From: an uncultured Acetatifactor sp.
Lineage (GTDB): Bacteria > Bacillota > Clostridia > Lachnospirales > Lachnospiraceae
Length of the DNA: 31,370 nucleotides
Direction of reading: 5' to 3'
Assembly: GCA_910586775.1 (NCBI GenBank)
Contig: CAJUJN010000027.1
Location: 1 to 31,370 of the forward strand
The notes beneath the pieces are model-generated. The model searched no databases and was not told the origin of the DNA. It saw only the letters and a program-made list of their open reading frames with translations. Shown here piece by piece: positions 14,814 through 22,056 of this stretch. The translations under genes and the position numbers were made by a program. Numbering within the stretch: position 1 is the first letter of the stretch; every line of letters starts with the position of its first letter.

Positions 14814-16757
14814 TCACCTCACATGCATCCATATTTTAACTTTATTATATCCTTCCCGAAGTCCTTCCAGGGGGCCTGGCGCCGGATGCCCGCCTCTTCC
14901 CCTTCCTGCCATGTCCTCCTCAAGCCGGATGGCGGAACCGTCGGGATTCTCGTACCGCTGCTCCACGATTCGGGGCATCCCCAGTTTTTCCGTGGAAATC
15001 ACCTCTCCGGGCAGCTCAAGGCTCTCCCGGGGCAGTGTGATCTCCAGATAAACCGCACCCTCTTCCCGGATGACCTTCACCTCCGGATCCATGGCGTCCT
15101 CACAGAATACCTCTTCCCTGTCAAAATGCCCCGCACCGTTCAGGTACACATTTCCGTCTATATAAGCCGGCTGCTTCACCTGTGCAAACTGTTCCACATC
15201 CCCCCTTCCAAGAGAATGATACCGCTCCGTGTACTCCTCCATGGAAACCGGGGCTCCGTTGTACAGAGCCGTCCCGTAAGAACGCCCCTCTTCCGCTCCT
15301 CCCACAAAAATATTCCGGTACCACCTGTCGTCAAAACCATAAACAGGCACCGTCCCCAACACCTCCGTAGAATGAGGCAGATGGTAAGGCGTAGCCCTGT
15401 CCGGAACCGGATAATGATTGGTAAACCCGCAGCAGAGGTTATGGACATAAGCGCCCCCCTGGGCCGCATTGTCAAATGTATATGGAGATGTAAAAATATT
15501 GTTATCCACCAGATAAGGGCCATGGGTTACTTCCACCATCAGATCCCTGTTATTTTCGTCATAAATATTGCTGCTCACCCTGGTTCCCTGGGCCTGCCAG
15601 TCAAGCCAGGTTCCCAATGTGCAGTTATGGATATAATTGTGGTGAATCTGCACATCGATGGCTGCGTGAAGCTTGATCCCGGCGATTTCATGGCCGTAAA
15701 ACTCATGTTTTACCGCAATATTATAAATCTCATTCCCATAAATCTCACTGAACACACAGCCCAGATGGCCCACGATTCCGTTCTGCCCGCAGTCGTGAAT
15801 GACATTGCCCCGGATGATATGGGAACCTATCCTCTCCTTTCCCCATCCTATATTCCTGGCCCTGAACACCGCTTCCATCTGATACTGGTAGCCCGGCTTT
15901 CTATGGTATTTCGTAAATTCATTATCGCCCGTGCTTCCCTCTTTGCCGATGCTGATACCGCTGCATTTGGAATCGTGGATATCATTATCTTCGATGATCC
16001 AGCCCTTAGCCCAGTTCGGCCCCAGCAGCCCCTCCTGCATGGCAGTGGGCGGCGCCCAGGAAGTGGCGGCATGCATCATTTCGAATCCGCGGACAGTGAT
16101 ATAATTCAGCCCTGTTTTCTCCGGAAAAAAGCAGAACTTCCGCACATTGATCTCCACCTCTTCCGCATTGGGGTCAGCTCCCTGGAAATTGGCATAGATC
16201 GTGGTAGTCTCCCCGTCTGCCTCGCAGTACCACTGGTATATGGTATTTTCCGGCTTCAGTATTTCCTCCTCCCGGCCTCCCCAGGTTTCAAGGCGACTTG
16301 CACACCGTTTCACCGGCTCATAAATCGCTTCCAGGGACGCCGCCTCATAGAAGGACATGCCGTTTAAATACACTTCCCCCGTATGTACCTCACAGTCCAA
16401 TGGTCCTACAATCCAGTCCCCCTTCACAGGACAGGCATAAGGATTGAATGCTCCGAAAAATCCATTGTCCAGGCATACCTTCCACACATTCCCCTGTACC
16501 CTGCTCCAACCGGTAATCCGCTCCGAGCCTTTGATGACCGCATGCTCTCCCTCGGCGGCCTCATACACAATCCTGCAGCTGTCGCTTAAGCCCCCGTTTC
16601 GCGGCCTGACCCACTCCCTGTATACCCCTTCGTGTACTACAACCCCGTCTCCTGCTTCCGCCGCATCCGCCGCTCTCTGTATGGTGAGAAACGGAGCTGC
16701 TTCCGTCCCTGGATTCCGGTCTGATCCTTTTTTTGAGACATGATATACTTTGCTCAT
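14814..16757 (-). CDS. GH120 beta-xylosidase
   Basis: This 647-residue parallel beta-helix enzyme reads closely like XylC, the GH120 beta-xylosidase of Thermoanaerobacterium: KVYHVSKKGSDRNPGT at the start, EGVYREWVRPRNGG, ANFQGADPNAEEVEINVR, and WAKGWIIEDNDIHDSKCSGIS. The catalytic pair is in place: Asp386 in TWLDWQAQG and Glu409 in LMVEVTHGP, 23 residues apart as in XylC (Asp382 and Glu405, from memory). No signal peptide is present, so it would act on xylo-oligosaccharides inside the cell. The ATG at 16757 has AGGAG 7 bases upstream; the longer frame to 16811 has no support. It is the first gene of a two-gene operon with the GH28-like enzyme, behind its own promoter. Confidence 0.88.
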   Translation of the reverse strand: MSKVYHVSKKGSDRNPGTEAAPFLTIQRAADAAEAGDGVVVHEGVYREWVRPRNGGLSDSCRIVYEAAEGEHAVIKGSERITGWSRVQGNVWKVCLDNGFFGAFNPYACPVKGDWIVGPLDCEVHTGEVYLNGMSFYEAASLEAIYEPVKRCASRLETWGGREEEILKPENTIYQWYCEADGETTTIYANFQGADPNAEEVEINVRKFCFFPEKTGLNYITVRGFEMMHAATSWAPPTAMQEGLLGPNWAKGWIIEDNDIHDSKCSGISIGKEGSTGDNEFTKYHRKPGYQYQMEAVFRARNIGWGKERIGSHIIRGNVIHDCGQNGIVGHLGCVFSEIYGNEIYNIAVKHEFYGHEIAGIKLHAAIDVQIHHNYIHNCTLGTWLDWQAQGTRVSSNIYDENNRDLMVEVTHGPYLVDNNIFTSPYTFDNAAQGGAYVHNLCCGFTNHYPVPDRATPYHLPHSTEVLGTVPVYGFDDRWYRNIFVGGAEEGRSYGTALYNGAPVSMEEYTERYHSLGRGDVEQFAQVKQPAYIDGNVYLNGAGHFDREEVFCEDAMDPEVKVIREEGAVYLEITLPRESLELPGEVISTEKLGMPRIVEQRYENPDGSAIRLEEDMAGRGRGGHPAPGPLEGLREGYNKVKIWMHVR

Positions 16758-16876
16758 TTTTATACTCCTTCCGGGCTTTTCAGCCATGCTGTTACTGAAA
16801 ATGTTTTGCACAACGTGTCTTCGTCAGCCATACTTCCGTCCTGTATCCGGCATACCCGCAATGGCTGTCCTGTTCC

Positions 16877-16905
16877 ATAATAAGCCGGTTCTCTGCTTAT
16901 TTCAA
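16877..16905 (-). promoter_or_regulatory. promoter of the glycosidase operon with a dyad in the spacer
   Basis: On the minus strand TTGAAA (16900-16905), 17 bases, TATTAT (16877-16882). The inverted repeat AATAAGC (16879-16885) and GCTTATT (16895-16901), with 9 bases between, fills the spacer and overlaps both boxes, so a bound dimer would block polymerase. The leader is about 115 bases. Confidence 0.65.
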
Positions 16906-16979
16906 GAGCAAAGCCGCATCTTAATGCCTTACCCGCTCCAAAAACCGCTGCGCTGCCCCACCTGCTTTGCCATAATGAC

Positions 16980-17001
16980 AAAACAGGCGGCCGCCTGTTT
17001 T
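16980..17001. terminator. perfect 22-bp palindrome after the binding-protein gene
   Basis: AAAACAGGCGG followed directly by its reverse complement forms an 11-bp self-complementary arm with A and T runs at the edges. It lies 39 bases after the stop of the binding-protein gene and before the glycosidase promoter, so it probably ends the transporter transcript. The T-run is only four long. Confidence 0.6.
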
Positions 17002-17040
17002 ACATGCGACCGCCCTTATCCTCAGAACATGTATACGTTA

Positions 17041-18777
17041 TTAGTTTGCATTCTTAGCGTCAAGGAATGCCTGAATCTGGGAAATCAGTTCCGCACGGAT
17101 TTCCTCAAGGCCTACTGCCGCAGCATTCTCATGCCACTGTTTGATCTTCTCTACTGCCTCATCCGCATCGTACATGGAGATGGTCAGCTGCAGCTCATTG
17201 GAAAGAGCGGACACATTGGCAATCTGGGTTTCCACGTTAGTGGTGTCAAACACGAAACCGGACAGCGGGCTCAGCTCATAAGTGGAAGGATCATACATAT
17301 AGTCAAAACGGGACTTGATCTCAGGATTCTCGCTTACGAACTCACTTACCCTGATGTAGGCAGGGTTCTGTGTGAAGGAGTAGGTAGGCATGGAGTATGC
17401 GAGATTCTCGTCGATATCCAGTTTCTTGTAGCCGTCTGTGCCGACTGCTTCCCAGTCCTCGCCTTCGATACCCAGTTCGAACAGGTCATGGGCTTCCTGG
17501 TTACCGAACATCCAGTCAAGGAAGTACATTACCGCATCGGTCTTCTCGGACCACTCGGGAACTACAAGCCAGTTATTTGTTGCCATATCACAGACCACGG
17601 CTCCCGCCTCCATATTACGCTGCGCATCTTCAATCACATAGAAGCCGTATTCTTCATCAGGATTGGTCTCCAGGGCTGTCTTTACCTTGCTCTCATACTC
17701 ACTAAGAGCTGAATATGCAATTGCAGCAGGCTTTTCTACTGTATCTGTACCGCCGCGGTTGGGATTCAGATAAGGATTCCATTTGGTACGATCCACAATA
17801 TACTCGGTGATAAAGTCATCCTGATATCCTACAGGCATCTTCGCAAATTCTTCTGCGGAATCACCGGGTACCACTGCGTTAAGGACGGTCTTGTTGTCAT
17901 CGCTTAACCCAACCCATACCCAGGTCTGGTCTCCCAGAACGTTTACGTTATCCTGTGTATATACATGGTCATGCTTCGCGGAGTACCAGGGAGAATCCAG
18001 ACGGAAGAAGTTCCAGAGGCTTACGCCGATCATGCCTTCTTCATTCTCCTGGACAGTCTTTACGAACTCCAGCAGACTCTCTTCATCCGTAATAGGCGCG
18101 CAGTCATATTTTTTACGCAGATCCTCACGATACATAAAGCCGCGGCTGTCTTCATAGAAGGTTGCCAGGTTGATACCGTAGATGCCCTTCTGATAAGAAC
18201 CGTCCTCCTGGCGGATATAGGAAGTCATAGCCTGTACAAAATCCTCGGAGAAAGCGCTCTTCAGCCCGGAGAATGCATCATTGTTAAAATAAGATGACAG
18301 ATCCTTAAAGTTGCCGTCCTGGATGAATGTGGTCAATCCATGCCAGCCTCCGCAGAACATCAGGTCAAAATCTTCCTGCCCGATCATGGCCGTGGTCAGC
18401 TTATCCTTGTAATCGCCACCGGCTACCCATGTAAATTCCGGATGAATCTTACTCATGATGGGATCATCTTTGGTCATTTCCTCATATTTCGCCAGAACTT
18501 TGTCCAGGTTACGGAATTCGTTCATGACACGGATATTGATGGTGGTGTCCTCAATCTGGGGTGCCTCTGCCTGGCCGCTTTCATCGGAAGACTCTTCGCC
18601 GGAAGATTCCTCAGAACTTCCATCCGTGCTTTCTACGGGGGATTCCTGCTGTTCGGACTGCTGACTGCTTTCCTGGTCGCTGTTTCCTGCGTCGTCATTG
18701 CCGCAGGCTGCCATGGACAATGTCATTGCTCCTGCCAGAGCCAGTGCCATGGTCTTTTTGAAAACCTTGTTTTTCAT
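17041..18777 (-). CDS. extracellular solute-binding lipoprotein (LplA/DUF3502 type)
   Basis: This 578-residue lipoprotein has signal peptide MKNKVFKKTMALALAGAM and lipobox SMAAC with Cys25 as the lipid-modified residue. A Ser/Glu-rich linker of about 45 residues spaces the domain from the membrane. The binding domain (about residues 78-470) is that of large family-1 sugar-binding proteins. The C-terminus (LSPLSGFVFDTTNVETQIANVSAL to the end) resembles DUF3502, as in LplA-like proteins. It would deliver an oligosaccharide to the two permeases encoded just upstream; xylo- or pectic oligosaccharides are suggested by the GH120 and GH28-like genes downstream. The ATPase is probably a shared MsmK-type protein encoded elsewhere. 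TAGGAGGAG precedes the ATG. A structured, duplicated leader lies upstream. Confidence 0.9.
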   Translation of the reverse strand: MKNKVFKKTMALALAGAMTLSMAACGNDDAGNSDQESSQQSEQQESPVESTDGSSEESSGEESSDESGQAEAPQIEDTTINIRVMNEFRNLDKVLAKYEEMTKDDPIMSKIHPEFTWVAGGDYKDKLTTAMIGQEDFDLMFCGGWHGLTTFIQDGNFKDLSSYFNNDAFSGLKSAFSEDFVQAMTSYIRQEDGSYQKGIYGINLATFYEDSRGFMYREDLRKKYDCAPITDEESLLEFVKTVQENEEGMIGVSLWNFFRLDSPWYSAKHDHVYTQDNVNVLGDQTWVWVGLSDDNKTVLNAVVPGDSAEEFAKMPVGYQDDFITEYIVDRTKWNPYLNPNRGGTDTVEKPAAIAYSALSEYESKVKTALETNPDEEYGFYVIEDAQRNMEAGAVVCDMATNNWLVVPEWSEKTDAVMYFLDWMFGNQEAHDLFELGIEGEDWEAVGTDGYKKLDIDENLAYSMPTYSFTQNPAYIRVSEFVSENPEIKSRFDYMYDPSTYELSPLSGFVFDTTNVETQIANVSALSNELQLTISMYDADEAVEKIKQWHENAAAVGLEEIRAELISQIQAFLDAKNAN

Positions 18778-18793
18778 TCTTATTCTCCTCCTA

Positions 18794-18956
18794 TTTTTAG
18801 TTCCGCATCCGCCCCTCCTCTACCCACTCATGGCAGAGGATTTCCGGCCGCTTAGTGATGCGTCCGTAAATCCTCTGGGGTTTCGGACGGGCGGTTGCTG
18901 TTTTTAGTTCCGCATCCGCCCCTCCTCTACCCAACTTTGCAGAGGATTTCCGGCCG
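18794..18956 (-). promoter_or_regulatory. duplicated, structured leader RNA of the binding-protein gene
   Basis: Two copies of a 56-57 bp unit (18794-18850 and 18901-18956) differ only in a short central patch and flank a 50-bp spacer. On the RNA strand each copy holds AAATCCTCTG, and the spacer holds its exact complement CAGAGGATTT, so the spacer can pair with either copy. A separate stem, CGTCCG with CGGACG (18861-18889), competes with both. Each copy also carries GAGGAGG, five bases, then ATG CGG AAC TAA, a three-codon ORF. The layout suggests post-transcriptional control of binding-protein level, but no known riboswitch class is recognised. Confidence 0.5.
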
Positions 18957-18974
18957 ACACTTTTTATTTGCATC

Positions 18975-19034
18975 CCTGCCGTACCTGGGATTTGCTTCCG
19001 GCAGCGGCAGGAAGAAATAACGTTTTTTCGTTAT
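18975..19034 (-). other. intercistronic hairpins after the LplC-type permease gene
   Basis: CGTTAT/ATAACG around six bases (19017-19034) includes the permease stop codon. Next comes a CCTGCCG/CGGCAGG stem (18975-19011) with an inner CTTCC/GGAAG alternative. No long T-run follows, so partial termination or protection of the upstream mRNA from decay are both possible. Confidence 0.45.
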
Positions 19035-19939
19035 CCTTTGATTGCCCCAACAGTAAGTCCGCTGGTAAAGTATTTCTGCACATAAGGGTACAGGAAAATG
19101 ATAGGTCCGATAGCCACTACCGTTGTGGCCATACGCAGGGAGTTGGTGGGAATCTCCCCTGCCGAGATACCGGTACTCCTGGCCATCTCCCTCATGGCAT
19201 CCGCGTTCCGCAACATGCGCATCAGCAGGTACTGCAGCGGGAAAAGCTTGCTGTCATCCAGATACAGCATGGCGTTAAACCATTGGTTCCAATAGCCCAA
19301 AGCATAGAACAGGCTCAAAGTTGCGATACCCGGCACGGATACCGGAAGTATGATCTTCCACAGAATCTGGAAATCGTTGGCGCCGTCCATGTAAGCCGAT
19401 TCGGACAGTTCGCCGGGAATCCCGTTGAAGAAATTCCTCATCAGGAACATGTTCCATGCCCCGAAGGCCACCGGGATGATCAGAACCAGGATATTATCCT
19501 TCAGCCCCAGGTTCTTGGTAATCAGTAAGTATGTAGGCACCAGGCCGCCTCCGAACAGCATGGTAAAATACACAAAGAACGTAATTACGTTGCGGAATTT
19601 CACCTTTTTCAGAGAAAGAGGATACGCCATGGTAATCGTCAGAAACATACTGAAGACAGTTCCCGCAACCGTTGTAAAAATAGTAACCCCGTAAGCCCGG
19701 AAGATTTGCGCATCCCCCAGCACCACCTTGTAGGCCTGCAGGGTAAAATCCTTCGGAATAATCGGAAAACCGTTTGTGGCAAAATTGGCTTCCGTCTCAA
19801 AGCTGCTCCCCAGGATAATGGCAAAGGGGAAAAGGCAGTAGATGCAGAAGACTGTGGCAATGGCGTACACCACCACCTCGAATATTTTCTCGCCCCTGGA
19901 CTTTTTGATGGCAGTTCCTTTTATCGTTGTTTTTCCCAT
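19031..19939 (-). CDS. carbohydrate ABC transporter permease, LplC/YtcP type
   Basis: This 302-residue inner-membrane protein has six hydrophobic segments and the EAA loop of binding-protein-dependent permeases (GELSESAYMDGANDFQILWKIILPVSVPG). The ending YFTSGLTVGAIKG is characteristic of the LplC/YtcP family. It pairs with the LplB-type protein encoded 152 bases upstream. The start at 19939 (MGKTTIKG) is chosen because AGGAAGG precedes it and homologous proteins begin here; the frame is open for 50 further codons upstream but these look non-coding and contain a GCGGAC-TTT-GTCCGC hairpin (20044-20058). Confidence 0.88.
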   Translation of the reverse strand: MGKTTIKGTAIKKSRGEKIFEVVVYAIATVFCIYCLFPFAIILGSSFETEANFATNGFPIIPKDFTLQAYKVVLGDAQIFRAYGVTIFTTVAGTVFSMFLTITMAYPLSLKKVKFRNVITFFVYFTMLFGGGLVPTYLLITKNLGLKDNILVLIIPVAFGAWNMFLMRNFFNGIPGELSESAYMDGANDFQILWKIILPVSVPGIATLSLFYALGYWNQWFNAMLYLDDSKLFPLQYLLMRMLRNADAMREMARSTGISAGEIPTNSLRMATTVVAIGPIIFLYPYVQKYFTSGLTVGAIKG

Positions 19940-20091
19940 TTCATTTCCTTCCTGCTCATATGAGCCTTCTTCATTTTGCTCACGCTTCCCGTACCGCCGG
20001 AGCCGCCGGCACAAACAGTCCGTGAGAAAGATGTCTGCCTGAAGCGGACTTTGTCCGCCCGGCATTCTTCCGTGTGCAATAAGCTCCACGC

Positions 20092-21054
20092 CTAGAAGAT
20101 AGCAGCATCCGGCTCTACTTTTTTGGTGATAAAGTTGGTGGCAAATACCAGAACCAACCCTACGATGGACTGGAAGAAGCTTGTTGCGGTACTCATCCCC
20201 AGATTATTCAGCTGCCGCAGAGCCCTGTATACAAAAGTATCAATTACGTCGGTTGAAGAGTACAGGGAAGCATTGTCTCCCACCAGCGCGTAGATCATAC
20301 CGAAGTCGCCGTTGAAGATCTTGCCCACACTCATGATGGTCAGCATGATGGCCGTGGTCTTCAGCAAAGGCAGCGTGATCTTTGTGATCTGCTGCATCCT
20401 GGTGGCCCCGTCCACCCTGGCCGCCTCGTACATTTCCTGGTCAAAGCCGGTGATGGCCGCCACGTACACGATGGTTCCGTACCCTGCCCCCTGCCAGAGC
20501 TTCAGCAGCACCAGAATCAGCGGCCACCAGCCCGGACTGGTATAGAAAGCCGGGTCCTCCCCGCCGTTCTCCATAATCCACCTGGTCATGATACCGCTCC
20601 CTCCGATAATGCCGCTCATGAACATGGCAACCACGGTCCAGGATACGAAATGAGGGAAGATTGCGATGGTCTGTACCACCTTGTTGTAAACCTTATTCTT
20701 TATCTCCACGAACACCAGTGCAAGGATGATGGACATGATGGTTCCTGTTGCGATAAACAGCACATTCAGGAAAATCGTATTGAAGAAAATCCTGCCCACG
20801 CCCTTGTAGTTAAACAGGAACTGGAAATTCTTAAGCCCCACCCAGGGACTGCCCCAGATGCCCTCTTTATAGCTGAAATCCTTAAACGCGATGAGCACGC
20901 CGTACATGGGATAGTAGCAGAAAATCAATACCCATATAATGGTGGGAAGCGTCATCAGATACAGCAGCTTATGCTTCCAGAGTTCCTGCAGCCCGCCCAC
21001 AAAGCCAAGGTGCTCTTTGTAGGGTTTGACAGCCTTTGTCTTTTCTTTTTTCAC
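20092..21054 (-). CDS. carbohydrate ABC transporter permease, LplB type
   Basis: This 320-residue inner-membrane protein has the family features LLYLMTLPTIIWVLIFCYYPMYGVLIAFKDF near the start, an EAA loop (DQEMYEAARVDGATRMQQITKITLP), and the usual end LVFATNFITKKVEPDAAIF. GTG at 21054 is the preferred start, because AGGAGG lies 7 bases upstream; the ATG at 21111 would place the leader hairpin inside the coding sequence. It is the first gene of the transporter operon and is preceded by a promoter module shared with the response-regulator gene. Confidence 0.88.
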   Translation of the reverse strand: MKKEKTKAVKPYKEHLGFVGGLQELWKHKLLYLMTLPTIIWVLIFCYYPMYGVLIAFKDFSYKEGIWGSPWVGLKNFQFLFNYKGVGRIFFNTIFLNVLFIATGTIMSIILALVFVEIKNKVYNKVVQTIAIFPHFVSWTVVAMFMSGIIGGSGIMTRWIMENGGEDPAFYTSPGWWPLILVLLKLWQGAGYGTIVYVAAITGFDQEMYEAARVDGATRMQQITKITLPLLKTTAIMLTIMSVGKIFNGDFGMIYALVGDNASLYSSTDVIDTFVYRALRQLNNLGMSTATSFFQSIVGLVLVFATNFITKKVEPDAAIF

Positions 21055-21079
21055 TGTGTTCCCTCCTCTTTTCAGTGGT

Positions 21080-21137
21080 GCCTCCGGACAATCCTTAGAA
21101 TTGTCAGACACTTTCCTGCAACCGGAGGCTTTTTTTC
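21080..21137 (+). terminator. terminator-shaped hairpin in the LplB leader (plus orientation)
   Basis: GCCTCCGG (21080-21087) pairs with CCGGAGGC (21122-21129), enclosing a second stem GACAAT/ATTGTC, and is followed on the plus strand by seven T bases. In that orientation it is a textbook terminator, yet no plus-strand gene ends here; it could stop antisense transcription. In the sense mRNA it is a stem-loop in the 5' leader, directly before the ribosome site. Confidence 0.5.
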
Positions 21138-21148
21138 TTGTTAAGTCT

Positions 21149-21215
21149 ATTTTAGAGTGTAAAAAGGGGGAAACCTATATTAAAAATGCTAGAAACAGGG
21201 TAATTTTTGAAGATA
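21149..21215 (-). promoter_or_regulatory. response-regulator-dependent promoter of the transporter operon
   Basis: On the plus strand: ATTTTA (21149-21154, the -10 box TAAAAT), 12 bases, GGGGAAA (21167-21173), 24 bases, GGGTAATTTTTGAAGATA (21198-21215). The same boxes at the same distances occur before the YesN-like gene. No consensus -35 is present, as expected of an activator-dependent promoter. Confidence 0.7.
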
Positions 21216-21309
21216 TGCTTTTCTGATGCACACATACAATAGAATTGTGGAGCTTGTAATCTTTATCTCTATCGAGAAAAGCAGGCTTTTCAGATACTTC
21301 CGGCATTCA

Positions 21310-21936
21310 TCAGCTATTCTCCTCCTCGATCACCCCTCTGTCGATAAGGTTCTGAAAAACATGGTCAAAAACAGCCGCCTGCATATATCCGCTGATCCCC
21401 ATGATAAACAGGACCGGAAAATACACGAAAAACCAGGTCAGGAACACGGTCAGCACCTGGATTACCAAAATCGCCACAGCCCACCCGGGACAGCGGGCCA
21501 TCAGCGCCACAGCCATCCGGAAATGCCCGGAGGCAGAGTTCTCAAATTTCGCCATCACGGCAAATACAAAGGAGAATGCCGTCAGGGTCAGCAGGGACAA
21601 AACGGCAAACACCGCTGTCTGAATCCGGAACCCCTCTCCCCCCAGCACACCGTAATAGAAAAGATTAAACGCAAATACGAACTGCGCCAAAAGCAGGGGA
21701 ATCCCCAGCTGCAGCCCCTGCTTCAGATTTCCCCGGAAAGCCCGGAAAAAGCTGCCTGTAATATAACCCTCCTGGTTTTTCACCGCCTTCAGAAGCAATT
21801 CATATAAAGCGGCCGAGGAGGCCCCCATGGTAATGATGGGGATGCTGCACAGAAACCACAGTATTCCCGCATACAGCATCATCACCAGTTTATTCACACC
21901 CCTTGCAAACGGGGAATTTAAGCTGAATAAATTCAT
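21310..21936 (-). CDS. DUF624 (YesL-like) membrane protein
   Basis: This 208-residue protein has about five transmembrane segments and the family opening NSPFARGVNKLVMMLYAGILWFLCSIPIITMGASSAALY. DUF624/YesL proteins occur almost only beside LplABC-type sugar transport genes and YesMN systems, as here, but their biochemical role is not established. GGAGAAGAG precedes the ATG. It is the last gene of the run that starts at the response regulator and ends about 90 bases before the transporter promoter module. The downstream gap holds a weak GAAAAGC/GCTTTTC stem but no clear terminator. Confidence 0.85.
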   Translation of the reverse strand: MNLFSLNSPFARGVNKLVMMLYAGILWFLCSIPIITMGASSAALYELLLKAVKNQEGYITGSFFRAFRGNLKQGLQLGIPLLLAQFVFAFNLFYYGVLGGEGFRIQTAVFAVLSLLTLTAFSFVFAVMAKFENSASGHFRMAVALMARCPGWAVAILVIQVLTVFLTWFFVYFPVLFIMGISGYMQAAVFDHVFQNLIDRGVIEEENS

Positions 21937-22056
21937 ATCTCTTCTCCTGCCTTTCCCTTATAAAACGAATCGGTTCAGCACATCGGCTGACCTTTTTGCG
22001 CAACTGAATCCTGTTGTAAAAGTCCTCATACCAGACTCTAACGCATCCAAAGCGCC

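Noticed and set aside
14790..16367. 525-codon plus-strand open frame
   Set aside because: It lies wholly antisense to the GH120 gene, whose catalytic motifs are clear; the GC-rich gene leaves its reverse frame open by chance.
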